Part shown: positions 12,258 through 23,433 of the stretch, piece after piece
Layout: each line of letters opens with the position of its first letter
Position numbering within the stretch: the stretch's first letter is position 1
DNA from: Rutidosis leptorrhynchoides
Taxonomy: Eukaryota; Streptophyta; Magnoliopsida; Asterales; Asteraceae
Reading direction: 5' to 3'
NCBI RefSeq assembly: GCF_046630445.1
Contig: NC_092335.1
Coordinates: forward strand, 5,251,501 to 5,315,500
Length of the DNA: 64,000 nt
The notes under the pieces: model-generated
The model's input: the letters and a program-made list of their open reading frames with translations, nothing else
What the model was told of the DNA's origin: nothing
Database searches by the model: none
Translations under genes and position numbers: made by a program

Positions 12258-12330
12258 TATTATAAAAGCCTTTTCTTCTTATTAGCGTTTTATAATTATA
12301 TCTAGGGTAGTACCTACCCGTTAATGTCCA
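12258..12330 (-). promoter_or_regulatory. Conserved TATA-like block with duplicated PPT motif upstream of gag (inner)
   Basis: In element orientation this region holds the 16-mer TTAACGGGTAGGTACT (plus-strand 12309-12324), an exact copy of the PPT-side sequence at the 3' LTR. It forms a small hairpin GGGTA/TACCC. About 15 nt further on is TTATAAAACGCTAATA, then a purine run and CTTTTATAA. The outer element has the same order and near-identical sequence at 23181-23247. The TATA-like motif lies about 130 nt before the gag ATG in both. It could be an internal gag promoter, a second plus-strand priming site or a structural signal; none is proven. Confidence 0.55.
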
Positions 12331-12520
12331 TACTTAATAGCTTAGTACAGAATCAATTACTACCATCTAAATAATACTTAACCATGGAAAATTATTGCAT
12401 TTCACACTTCACTATTTTACATATGCTTATCTTATATCGAACATTAAGCAAACCACACTAATAATATTATACAAAACATTATATGATCCCATGGTTTAAT
12501 ACGGCAGCGCATCGTTTGGT

Positions 12521-12991
12521 CTATTTTCTAGGACGTTTAGGTTCAAGGAATGGCCTAACGCTTATCCTAGCTGTCTGCCTATATTTTGGCTGTGGGGCTG
12601 AAGAACTGGATGCCGGGACAGCACGAATAGGAATAGCGGGAATAGGGGTGGTAGTGTCTAGTGGAGTTGGTGCCACATCATCCTTACTAAACTCGGGATT
12701 TGAATTTTCTAATTCATTAGCCTTTCGTTTCTTTCCTAGTTCGAACTCGTCTTTTGTAATTTCCTGTATTTCTTCCTCGGGTTCACTTTCCTCCTCGGGT
12801 TCACTTTCCTCCTCGGGTTCACTTTCCTCCTCGGGTTCACTTTCCGGGTTCTCTATAGTCGGTTCATCCGGAATTTGTGAGTCTTCCCCAAAGATATTAT
12901 TTTCGTCATCGGATAGGTTAATGACTGGAACACCATCTGAAGATTCTGGTTCGGAGTCGCTGAATGTGATAACAAGTTTTGAGCCCGACAT
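12521..12991 (-). CDS. Acidic accessory ORF upstream of gag (inner element), 156 aa
   Basis: I do not recognise a described family. It is in sense with the element, between PBS and gag. Residues 20-30 read GVPVINLSDDE, matching a SUMO-interacting motif (hydrophobic VINL followed by acidic residues). Residues 50-74 are four tandem copies of EPEEES-type repeats. Then come EITKDEF, a basic patch (GKKRKA), a Pro/Ala/Ser-rich linker, the motif TARI, and a basic tail PKRPRK that could act as a nuclear localisation signal. The outer element has a homologue in the same place (24254-24850) sharing the EPEEES repeats, EITxxEF and TARI. Retention in two diverged elements suggests a real protein and not a chance ORF. 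A nuclear, possibly SUMO-linked role is inference. Confidence 0.72.
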   Translation of the reverse strand: MSGSKLVITFSDSEPESSDGVPVINLSDDENNIFGEDSQIPDEPTIENPESEPEEESEPEEESEPEEESEPEEEIQEITKDEFELGKKRKANELENSNPEFSKDDVAPTPLDTTTPIPAIPIRAVPASSSSAPQPKYRQTARISVRPFLEPKRPRK

Positions 12992-13165
12992 CTATCATAC
13001 AACAACTAACCCATTAGTACTACATAATATTTACATATAAATTTTAACCAACAATGATAAGCAATGGTTTTTAAATCAGACCCGGTCAAAGTCCAGACTT
13101 ACTAATGTATCCTAACGACTTATCGGTTAGACACACTAATGCAAACCTGGTTCGCTAAGACCACC

Positions 13166-13177
13166 GCTCTGATACCA
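13166..13177 (-). promoter_or_regulatory. Primer binding site (initiator Met tRNA), inner element
   Basis: The minus strand reads TGGTATCAGAGC two bases after the 5' LTR end. This is the standard PBS complementary to the 3' end of initiator methionine tRNA in plant LTR retrotransposons. Downstream bases (GGTGGTCTTAGCGAACC) resemble the outer element's leader. Confidence 0.93.
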
Positions 13178-13179
13178 CA

Positions 13180-15884
13180 TGTCATAACCCGTCCTTAACC
13201 CTAAGAACGAGTTAGATAACGTATGATTTCATTGCGAGGTATTGACCTCTATATGAGACATTTTTAAAAGAAAACTGCATATATTTTACATTACAAACCA
13301 CAAATCTTATTTTTGATACAAGCTTTAGACGATAGAAAGATGATTATCGTTTAGCGATAATCTTCGACTTACAAACTTTACAAATAATGATAACAACACG
13401 ATTTCTAGTATATTTTACAACACAAATCCTCGGGTATGCAGTTTTATTTTTGACACAAATATGCGTACGCAAGATCCTGCTCAAATTCAACATAATGCAG
13501 CGGAAACTTCTAATTATCACCTGAGAATAAACATGTTTAAAACGTCAACATAAAGTTGGTGAGATATAGGTTTAGTGCCGGCAGCAATATATATATAGAC
13601 CACAAGATTTCATATATAAACATTTTAATAAAAATATTCTAAGTGGTTGAGCACTTGGTAACCATACTTAACATTTAATCACGTCGCATATTCCCTTTAT
13701 TATGAAATCTTACTACACCGTACCAAGTGTAGTCACGAAACGAAGTACTGTGCAACCGTTGAATACTGGTCGTCCAGTCCGGTTGGGGTTGTCAGGCCCG
13801 ATAGATCTATCAACAGGATTCGCGTTTACAATACCGCTGTAAATAACAGTTACCAAGCTACAGGGAAGTATGCCAGTGGTACAACTCAACGTAGAATATA
13901 TTTTTCAGTTACTTGTGTCCATAACGTAAAACATAAAATACATGTATTCTCATCCCGAAATATTTAGAGTTTAAAAGTGGGACTATATACTCACTTTCGT
14001 CTTGAAGATATATATATAATTTGACTTGGTCTCCGGTTGATATCACGAACCTATCCATATATAATATATCAATACCTTTTCTTTTTAAACAAACGTCACA
14101 TATATATACTTGTTATACTTTTAATACTTTGAATAATTCCTTAGTCCGTAGTTAGCAGTTCGTTGTTAGTAATTCAATTTTAATGGTTCATTTTTAGATG
14201 TTTAATATACCCGCAATGAAATAAATAAAACCCCCAACGAAATAAACAAAACCCCATCGTATATGTATTGGTCGAGATTAATCTTGACCCATGGTACCGG
14301 TGTTGTCAAATGACGTGTTGCGTACATAAAGTACCGGTGTTGTCAAATGACGTGTTGCGTACAATCATGGGATCTTATGATTAATCTTCTCGTGTTGTTT
14401 ACGGGTGATCCTGAACCATATAAAATTGAATTATAAGTACATATATATAAAATATCATGTTAACTTAAAAAGATGTGATTTATTTAATTTTTTTCCCAAT
14501 TATTTTCGTGGCTAAACTAGTCTTGGATATCCGATTTTGTTTCGGTCATAGTTTCTTCGTTACAACTCCGTTTTCGTTGATTCAACTTGCCATCTCCTTG
14601 GATCGAGTCCCTCTTTAAGACTATGAACTGTAAATACCTTAGTTTGTATTCAAAATCACACGGCATAGGTCAAACTTTAGTGAAACTTATGAAGTTAATC
14701 ATTTTCCATCATGTAAACAACCTCAAATGATTATTTTCTAAAAATACTTATACTTTGAGTTAAATCATGAAATTTTTATGTGTTATCATATTCATAGTAA
14801 AAATCATTTTTCCAGAAAATAAACCTCCAATTCAAAGTTTAAGATGGTTTTTAATTATCCAACCCAAAACAGCCCCCGGTTGCACTCCGACGTCGTAAAT
14901 TCAGTTTTTAAGGTGTTCTTTGAAAAACCAAGTTATACCTTGTTAAGTTAGCATATAATTAAGATATGTTACAGGTCTTGAAGTATTTTAAAAGTTAAGT
15001 TAGAAGGATCTATTTAGTTTGCGAACAAGTTTGAAATCATTCAAACTATGTTCTAGTTTATAAACTCTTATATATATAGCTTTAAATATATGAATTGAAA
15101 AAGAGTTGAAGTAGAGTTTTTACCTCAAGTTTAAAATGTAAAGTTGCTGGAAAGAAGTAGTAAAATAAAAGTTGAGAGAGTTCTTGCAAGTGTGTGTGAA
15201 AATTGAAAGTAAAATTTGGAAAATGAATGTGTAAAAATGAGTTAGAAATGGTGCTTATTTATAGGCTTGAAAATTTGGTTTTTAGTGAAAATATCTAAGA
15301 TAAGTTAAAATTTATTATGTCATGAATGACATATTATTCCAATAATTGAAGATTTCTATTGGTATATACCAATAGTAAATACTTCTAGAAGCTGTGTATA
15401 GTACCCTAGATATACGTATAGGATTATTGAGGAAACGGAACGAGAATTCAAATATAACTATCTTTTGTAAATATACTTATATTGTTTTATGTATAAAAGC
15501 CCTTTAAAAATGATTAAATACATTACTTATACGATATATGTATAAACATTATAAATCATCAGTATTTATGTCAAATAACGTTACGTAGGTTATTGTTTTG
15601 AAAACTTAAGTTAGTAGTTTCAAAATATACTTATGACTTTTTGTTATTAATACAAAATGAGATATTAAAACATCCTAGATCATGTTAAATATGTATGTAT
15701 AATTATCATATATTGTATAGTTCGTGATATCATCGGTCAAACTAGACGGTCAAACGTTGTGTAAAACTCTTTTCAAAAACATAAGTCTCAACAATTTGGA
15801 TTGCTTATCATGTTGGTAAGGTTTAATTTATGTAAATATTAATCTCATAAGTATAGAGCGATCGGAAAAGTGCGGGTCGTTACA
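13180..15884 (-). repeat. 5' LTR of inner Tekay-type element
   Basis: 2705 bp, the twin of 4975-7679 with one visible mismatch. As the 5' LTR it carries the working promoter. The large R-U5 gives a transcript leader of about 2 kb even before the PBS, an unusually long untranslated stretch in front of gag. Confidence 0.97.
15256..15264 (-). promoter_or_regulatory. LTR promoter TATA box, inner element
   Basis: The minus strand reads CTATAAATA about 625 bp into the 5' LTR, followed within 50-100 nt by a pyrimidine-rich stretch suited to transcription start. It is the only well-formed TATA box that I found in this LTR. Its twin lies at 7051-7059. Confidence 0.6.
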
Positions 15885-15889
15885 CTGTT

Positions 15890-18476
15890 CCCTAATTCTT
15901 AGATTACCAGACTTAATAAAAAGGGGCATATTCGATTTCGATAATTCAACCATAGAATGTAGTTTTACGTACTTGTGTCTATTTTGTAAATCATTTATAA
16001 AACCTGCATGTATTCTCATCCCAAAAATATTAGATTTTAAAAGTGGGACTATAACTCACTTTCACAGATTTTTACTTCACCGGGAAGTAAGACTTGGCCA
16101 CTGGTTGATTCACGAACCTATAACAATATATACATATATATCAAAGTATGTTCAAAATATATTTACAACACTTTTAATATATTTTGATGTTTTAAGTTTA
16201 TTAAGTCAGCTGTCCTCGTTAATAACCTACAACTAGTGGTCCACAGTTAGATGTACAGAAATAAATCGATAAATATTATCTTGAATCAATCCACGACCCA
16301 GTGTATACGTATCTCAGTATTGATCACAACTCAAACTATATATATTTTGGAATCAACCTCAACCCTGTATAGCTAACTCCAACATTCACATATAGAGTGT
16401 CTATGGTTGTTCCGAAATATATATAGATGTGTCGACATGATAGGTTGAAACATTGTATACGTGTCTATGGTATCTCAAGATTACATAATATACAATACAA
16501 GTTGATTAAGTTATGGTTGGAATAGATTTGTTACCAATTTTCACGTAGCTAAAATGAGAAAAATTATCCAATCTTGTTTTACCCATAACTTCTTCATTTT
16601 AAATCCGTTTTGAGTGAATCAAATTGCTATGGTTTCATATTGAACTCTATTTTATGAATCTAAACAGAAAAAGTATAGGTTTATAGTCGGAAAAATAAGT
16701 TACAAGTCGTTTTTGTAAAGGTAGTCATTTCAGTCGAAAGAACGACGTCTAGATGACCATTTTAGAAAACATACTTCCACTTTGAGTTTAACCATAATTT
16801 TTGGATATAGTTTCATGTTCATAATAAAAATCATTTTCTCAGAATAAAAACTTTTAAATCAAAGTTTATCATAGTTTTTAATTAACTAACCCAAAACAGC
16901 CCGCGGTGTTACTACGACTGCGTAAATCCGGTTTTACGGTGTTTTTCGTGTTTCCAGGTTTTAAATCATTAAGTTAGCATATCATATAGATATAGAACAT
17001 GTGTTTAGTTGATTTTAAAAGTCAAGTTAGAAGGATTAACTTTTGTTTGCGAACAAGTTTAGAATTAACTAAACTATGTTCTAGTGATTACAAGTTTAAA
17101 CCTTCGAATAAGATAGCTTTATATGTATGAATCGAATGATGTTATGAACATCATTACTACCTTAATTTCCTTGGATAAACCTACTGGAAAATAGAAAAAT
17201 GGATCTAGCTTCAATGGATCCTTGGATGGCTCGAAGTTCTTGAAGCAGAATCATGACACGAAAACAAGTTCAAGTAAGATCATCACTTGAAATAAGATTG
17301 TTATAGTTATAGAAATTGAACCAAAGTTTGAATATGATTATTACCTTGTATTAGAATGATAACCTACTGTAAGAAACAAAGATTTCTTGAGGTTGGATGA
17401 TCACCTTACAAGATTGGAAGTGAGCTAGCAAACTTGAAAGTATTCTTGATTTTATGAAACTAGAACTTTTGGAATTTATGAAGAACACTTAGAACTTGAA
17501 GATAGAACTTGAGAGAGATCAATTAGATGAAGAAAATTGAAGAATTAAAGTGTTTGTAGGTGTTTTTGGTCGTTGGTGTATGGATTAGATATAAAGGATA
17601 TGTAATTTTGTTTTCATGTAAATAAGTCATGAATGATTACTCATATTTTTGTAATTTTATGAGATATTTCATGCTAGTTGCCAAATGATGGTTCCCACAT
17701 GTGTTAGGTGACTCACATGGGCTGCTAAGAGCTGATCATTGGAGTGTATATACCAATAGTACATACATCTAAAAGCTGTGTATTGTACGAGTACGAATAC
17801 TGGTGCATACGAGTAGAATTGTTGATGAAACTGAACGAGGATGTAATTGTAAGCATTTTTGTTAAGTAGAAGTATTTTGATAAGTGTATTGAAGTCTTTC
17901 AAAAGTGTATAAATACTTATTAAAACACTACATGTATATACATTTTAACTGAGTCGTTAAGTCATCGTTAGTCGTTACATGTAAATGTTGTTTTGAAACC
18001 TTTAGGTTAACGATCTTGTTAAATGTTATTAACCCAATGTTTATAATATCAAAAGAGATTTTAAATTATTATATTATCATGATATTATGATGTACGAATA
18101 TCTCTTAATATGATATATATACATTAAATGTCGTTACAACGATAATCGTTACATATATGTCTCGTTTCAAAATCATTAAGTTAGTAGTCTTGTTTTTACA
18201 TATGTAGTTCATTGTTAATATACTTAATGATATGTTTAATTATCATAATATAATGCTAACTATATATATAACCATATATATGTCATCATATAGTTTTTAC
18301 AAGTTTTAACGTTCGTGAATCACTGGTCAACTTGGGTGGTCAATTGTCTATATGAAACCTATTTCAATTAATCAAGTCTTAACAAGTTTGATTGCTTAAC
18401 ATGTTGGAAACATTTAATCATGTAAATATCACTCTCAATTAATATATATAAACATGGAAAAGTTCGGGTCACTACA
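15890..18476 (-). repeat. 3' LTR of outer Tekay-type element, proximal part
   Basis: A continuation of 4311-4974 after the nested element and its target duplication (15885-15889). It matches 25724-28310 with scattered substitutions and ends ggtcactaca at 18476. It contains the U3 start in element orientation and flanks the PPT at 18477-18491. Confidence 0.93.
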
Positions 18477-18491
18477 GTACCTACCCGTTAA
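18477..18491 (-). promoter_or_regulatory. Polypurine tract region of outer element
   Basis: The minus strand shows TTAACGGGTAGGTACT against the LTR start, the same 16-mer as in the inner element. The upstream AAATTTCGGGACGAAAT starts right after the pol stop codon. Confidence 0.7.
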
Positions 18492-18511
18492 ATAAATTTC
18501 GTCCCGAAATT

Positions 18512-21500
18512 TTAAGCTGTTGAAGGTGTTGACGAATCTTCTGGAAATAGATGCGGGTATTTCTTCTTCATCTGATCTTCACTCTCCCAGGTGAACTCGG
18601 GTCCTCTACGAGCATTCCATCGAACCTTAACAATTGGTATCTTGTTTTGCTTAAGTCTTTTAACCTCACGATCCATTATTTCGACGGGTTCTTCGATGAA
18701 TTGAAGTTTTTCGTTGATTTGGATTTCATCTAACGGAATAGTGAGATCTTCTTTAGCAAAACATTTCTTCAAATTCAAGACGTGGAAAGTGTTATGTACA
18801 GCCGCGAGTTGTTGAGGTAACTCAAGTCGGTAAGCTACTGGTCCGACACGATCAATAATCTTGAATGGTCCAATATACCTTGGATTTAATTTCCCTCGTT
18901 TACCAAATCGAACAACGCCTTTCCAAGGTGCAACTTTAAGCATGATCATCTCTCCAATTTCAAATTCTATATCTTTTCTTTTAATGTCAGCGTAGCTCTT
19001 TTGTCCACTTTGGGCGGTTTTCAACCGTTGTTGAATTTGGATGATCTTCTCGGTAGTTTCTTGTATAATCTCCGGACCCGTAATCTGTCTATCCCCCACT
19101 TCACTCCAACAAATAGGAGACCTGCACTTTCTACCATAAAGTGCTTCAAACGGCGACATCTCAATGCTTGAATGGTAGCTGTTGTTGTAGGAAAATTCTG
19201 CTAACGGTAGATGTCGATCCCAACTGTTTCCGAAATCAATAACACATGCTCGTAGCATGTCTTCAAGCGTTTGTATCGTCCTTTCACTCTGCCCATCAGT
19301 TTGTGAATGATAGGCAGTACTCATGTCTAGACGAGTTCCTAATGCTTGCTGTAATGTCTGCCAGAATCTTGAAATAAATCTGCCATCCCTATCAGAGATA
19401 ATAGAGATTGGTATTCCATGTCTGGAGACGACTTCCTTCAAATACAGTCGTGCTAACTTCTCCATCTTGTCATCTTCTCTTATTGGCAGGAAGTGTGCTG
19501 ATTTGGTGAGACGATCAACTATTACCCAAATAGTATCAAAACCACTTGCAGTCCTTGGCAATTTAGTGATGAAATCCATGGTAATGTTTTCCCATTTCCA
19601 TTCCGGGATTTCGGGTTGTTGAAGTAGACCTGATGGTTTCTGATGCTCAGCTTTGACCTTAGAACACGTCAAACATTCTCCTACGTATTTAGCAACATCG
19701 GCTTTCATACCCGGCCACCAAAAATATTTCCTGAGATCCTTGTACATCTTCCCCGTTCCAGGATGTATTGAGTATCTGGTTTTATGAGCTTCTCTAAGTA
19801 CCATTTCTCTCATATCTCCAAATTTTGGTACCCAAATCCTTTCAGCCCTATACCGGGTTCTGTCTTCCCGAATATTAAGATGCTTCTCCGATCCTTTGGG
19901 TATTTCATCCTTTAAATTTCCCTCTTTTAAAACTCCTTGTTGCGCCTCCTTTATTTGAGTAGTAATGTTATTATGAATCATTATATTCATAGATTTTACT
20001 CGAATGGGTTCTCTGTCCTTCCTGCTCAAGGCATCGGCTACCACATTTGCCTTCCCCGGGTGGTAACGAATCTCAAAGTCGTAATCATTCAACAAATCAA
20101 TCCACCTACGCTGCCTCATATTCAGTTGTTTCTGATTAAATATGTGTTGAAGACTTTTGTGGTCGGTATATATAATACTTTTGAACCCATATAAGTAGTG
20201 CCTCCAAGTCTTTAATGCAAAAACAACCGCGCCTAATTCCAAATCATGCGTCGTATAATTTTGTTCGTGAATCTTCAATTGTCTAGACGCATAAGCAATC
20301 ACCTTCGTTCGTTGCATTAATACACAACCGAGACCTTGCTTTGATGCATCACAATAAATCACAAAATCATCATTCCCTTCAAGCAATGACAATATAGGTG
20401 CCGTAGTTAGCTTTTTCTTCAATAACTGAAACGCTTTCTCTTGTTCATCATTCCATTCAAATTTCTTCCCTTTATGCGTTAATGCAGTCAAGGGTTTTGC
20501 TATTCTGGAAAAGTCTTGGATGAACCTTCTGTAGTAACCAGCTAGTCCTAAAAACTGGCGTATGTGTTTCGGAGTTTTCGGGGTTTCCCATTTTTCAACA
20601 GTTTCTATCTTTGCCGGATCCACCTTAATACCTTCTTTGTTCACTATGTGACCGAGGAATTGAACTTCTTTCAACCAAAATGCACACTTTGAAAACTTAG
20701 CGTACAATTCTTCCTTCCTCAATACTTCTAACACCTTTCTCAAATGTTCACCGTGTTCTTGGTCATTCTTTGAGTAAATAAGTATGTCATCAATGAAAAC
20801 AATGACAAACTTGTCAAGGTATGGTCCACACACTCGGTTCATAAGGTCCATGAACACAGCTGGTGCATTAGTTAAACCAAACGGCATGACCATAAACTCG
20901 TAATGACCGTAACGTGTTCTGAAAGCAGTCTTTGGAATATCATCTTCTTTCACCCGCATTTGATGATACCCGGAACGTAAGTCAATCTTTGAATAAACAG
21001 ACGAGCCTTGTAGTTGATCAAATAAGTCGTCGATTCTCGGTAGTGGGTAGCGGTTCTTGATGGTAAGTTTGTTCAACTCTCGGTAGTCGATACACAACCT
21101 GAATGTACCATCTTTCTTCTTGACAAACAAAACAGGAGCTCCCCACGGTGATGTGCTTGGTCGAATGAAACCACGCTCTAAAAGTTCTTGTAATTGGCTT
21201 TGCAGTTCTTTCATCTCGCTGGGTGCGAGTCTGTAAGGAGCATGAGCTATTGGTGCAGCTCCTGGTACAAGATCTATTTGAAATTCAACAGATCGATGTG
21301 GGGGTAATCCCGGTAATTCTTTCGAAAATACATCGGGAAATTCTTTTGCAATGGGAACATCATTGATGCTCTTTTCTTCAGTTTGTACTTTCTTGACGTG
21401 TGCTAGAACAGCATAGCAACCTTTTCTTATTAGTTTTTGTGCCTTCAAATTACTAATAAGATGTAGCTTCGTGTTGCCCTTTTCTCCGTACACCATTAAG

Positions 21501-23128
21501 GGTTTTCCTTTTTCTCGTATAATGCGAATTGCATTTTTGTAACAGACGATCTCTGCTTTCACTTATTTCAACCAGTCCATACCGATTATCACATCAAAAC
21601 TCCCTAACTCTACTGGTATCAAATCAATCTTAAATGTTTCGCTAACCAGTTTAATTTCTCGATTTCGACATATATTATCTGCTGAAATTAATTTACCATT
21701 TGCTAATTCGAGTAAAAATTTACTATCCAAAGGCGTCAATGGACAACTTAATTTAGCACAAAAATCTCTACTCATATAGCTTCTATCCGCACCCGAATCA
21801 AATAAAACGTAAGCAGATTTATTGTCAATAAGAAACGTACTCGTAACAAGCTCCGGGTCTTCCTGTGCCTCTGCCGCATTAATATTGAAAACTCTTCCGC
21901 GGCCTTGTCCATTCGTGTTCTCCTGGTTCGGGCAATTTCTAATAATGTGGCCCGGTTTTCCACATTTATAACAAACTACATTGGCATAACTTGCTCCGAC
22001 ACTACTTGCTCCGCCATTACTCGTTCCGACACCATTTGTTCCTTTCGTTCTATTAACCCCTGGTCCGTAGACCTCACACTTCGCCGCGCTATGACCATTT
22101 CTTTTACACTTGTTGCAAAATTTGGTGCAGAACCCCGAGTGATACTTTTCACACCTTTGGCATAGCTGCTTCTGATTGTTGTTGTTGTTGCGGTTATTAT
22201 TGTTATTGGGATGATTGTTGTAGTTGCTGTTGCTGTTGTTGTTGTTGTTGTTGTTGGGCCGTTTGTTGTAGTTGCGATTGATGTTGCGATTGTTGGGATA
22301 ATTGTTGCGATTATTGTTGTAATTGCTGTTGATGTTGTTGTATTGGTGATTCTTATCACCGTTTTCCTCCCACTTTCTTTTGACTTGCTTCACATTGGCC
22401 TCTTCAGCAGTCTGTTCTTTAATTCTTTCTTCAATCTGGTTCACTAGTTTGTGAGCCATTCTACATGCCTGTTGTATGGAGGCGGGCTCGTGTGAACTTA
22501 TATCTTCTTGGATTCTTTCCGGTAATCCTTTCACAAACGCGTCGATCTTCTCTTCCTCATCTTCGAATGCTCCCGGACACAATAGGCACAATTCTGTGAA
22601 TCGTCTTTCGTACGTGGTAATATCAAATCCTTGGGTTCGTAACCCTCTAAGTTCTGTCTTGAGCTTATTGACCTCGATTCTGGGACGGTACTTCTCGTTC
22701 ATCAAGTGCTTGAATGCTGACCACGGTAGTGCGTACGCATCATCTTGTCCCACTTGCTCTAGATAGGTATTCCACCATGTTAACGCAGAACCTGTGAAGG
22801 TATGCGTAGCGTACTTCACTTTGTCCTCTTCAGTACACTTACTTATGGCAAACACCGATTCGACCTTCTCGGTCCACCGTTTCAATCCAATCGGTCCTTC
22901 GGTTCCATCAAATTCCAAAGGTTTGCAGGCAGTGAATTCTTTGTAGGTGCATCCTACACGATTTCCTGTACTACCAGATCCAAGGTTATTGTTGGTATGT
23001 AGCGCAGCCTGTACTGCGGCTATGTTTGAAGCTAGAAAAGTACGGAATTCCTCTTCATTCATATTCACGGTGTGTCGAGTAGTCGGTGCCATTTCCTTCA
23101 AAATAGTCAAATGGAACAAGTTAATCAT
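18512..23128 (-). pseudogene. gag-pol: Gag-pol polyprotein of outer Tekay-type element (one in-frame stop)
   Basis: A single frame from gag to the pol stop, broken by TAA at 21563-21565 right after GMDWLK, where the inner copy has lysine. The upstream part (521 codons) is gag plus protease. A likely start is the Met at 23092 (MAPTTRHTVNMNEEEF) and not the first Met at 23128. A capsid domain, a long Asn-rich low-complexity tract (about residues 265-330, from GTT/ATT trinucleotide runs at 22180-22340), CCHC knuckles CNKCKRNGHSAAKC and CYKCGKPGHIIRNC, and protease FDSGADRSYM are visible. The downstream 1016 codons hold RT (FIDDILIYS), RNase H (DASKQGLG), integrase (HPGTGKMY head; [24 protein letters not shown] core) and the chromodomain-like end. 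The integrase has HSQTDGQ where HPQTDGQ is usual. Everything past the stop would need readthrough. Confidence 0.92.
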
Positions 23129-23180
23129 ACAGAATATTAAGAGTAGTTAATAGTATTTCGTAGCATAATATGAACTCATT

Positions 23181-23247
23181 TATAAAAGCTTTTTCTTTAT
23201 ATTAGCGTTTTATAAGTTTAAATTCGGGTAGTACCTACCCGTTAAGT
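23181..23247 (-). promoter_or_regulatory. Conserved TATA-like block with duplicated PPT motif upstream of gag (outer)
   Basis: Counterpart of 12258-12330. It carries the exact 16-mer TTAACGGGTAGGTACT (plus-strand 23230-23245), the same GGGTA/TACCC hairpin, then TTATAAAACGCTAATA and a purine run ending CTTTTATAA. It sits about 120 nt before the gag Met at 23092. It was kept although the sequence further upstream (the F-box gene) differs between the two elements, which argues for function. Confidence 0.55.
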
Positions 23248-23433
23248 TCATACTTAGTAGCTAATATACAATTCAACTACTACAATTCTATATGAAAAAC
23301 TGATTATAATAATATTTCGCGTTCAAACTTTTATACAATATTTTACAAACTTACAATACCGCTTATTTTACATAAAGCATGAAATATAGCAAACAATAAC
23401 TTTGATACAAGATAGTTGTGAAGATAATTCTAG

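Larger units (their letters stand above)
4975..15884 (-). mobile_element. Complete young Tekay-type chromovirus LTR retrotransposon (inner, nested)
   Basis: A 10,910-bp element on the minus strand with LTRs 4975-7679 and 13180-15884, both 2705 bp. The LTRs start and end with TG/CA and the element is flanked by CTGTT (4970-4974 and 15885-15889). I found one LTR mismatch by eye (caatctc near 6510, caacctc near 14720), implying very recent insertion. Internal order in the sense direction: PBS 13166-13177, acidic accessory ORF 12991-12521, TATA/PPT-like block about 12325-12260, gag-pol 12157-7727, PPT 7694-7680. It is inserted in the 3' LTR of the outer, related element. Two point nonsense codons in pol are the only obvious coding defects. 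Confidence 0.97.

Noticed and set aside
12483..13040. Plus-strand 185-aa ORF rich in Ser/Gly
   Set aside because: Antisense shadow of the acidic accessory ORF; the EPEEES repeats on the minus strand explain it.
5000..15000. Large direct repeat of over 2.7 kb read as a tandem segmental duplication
   Set aside because: The borders are TG...CA with PBS, PPT and target duplication; it is an LTR pair.
15973..16236. ORF MCLFCKSF... present in both outer LTR copies
   Set aside because: It is LTR sequence, antisense to the element, short, and degraded in the plus-orientation solo LTR at 41640. Duplication reflects the LTR, not selection.
22180..22340. Plus-strand Val/Ile-rich ORFs
   Set aside because: Antisense readings of the Asn-rich tract in gag.
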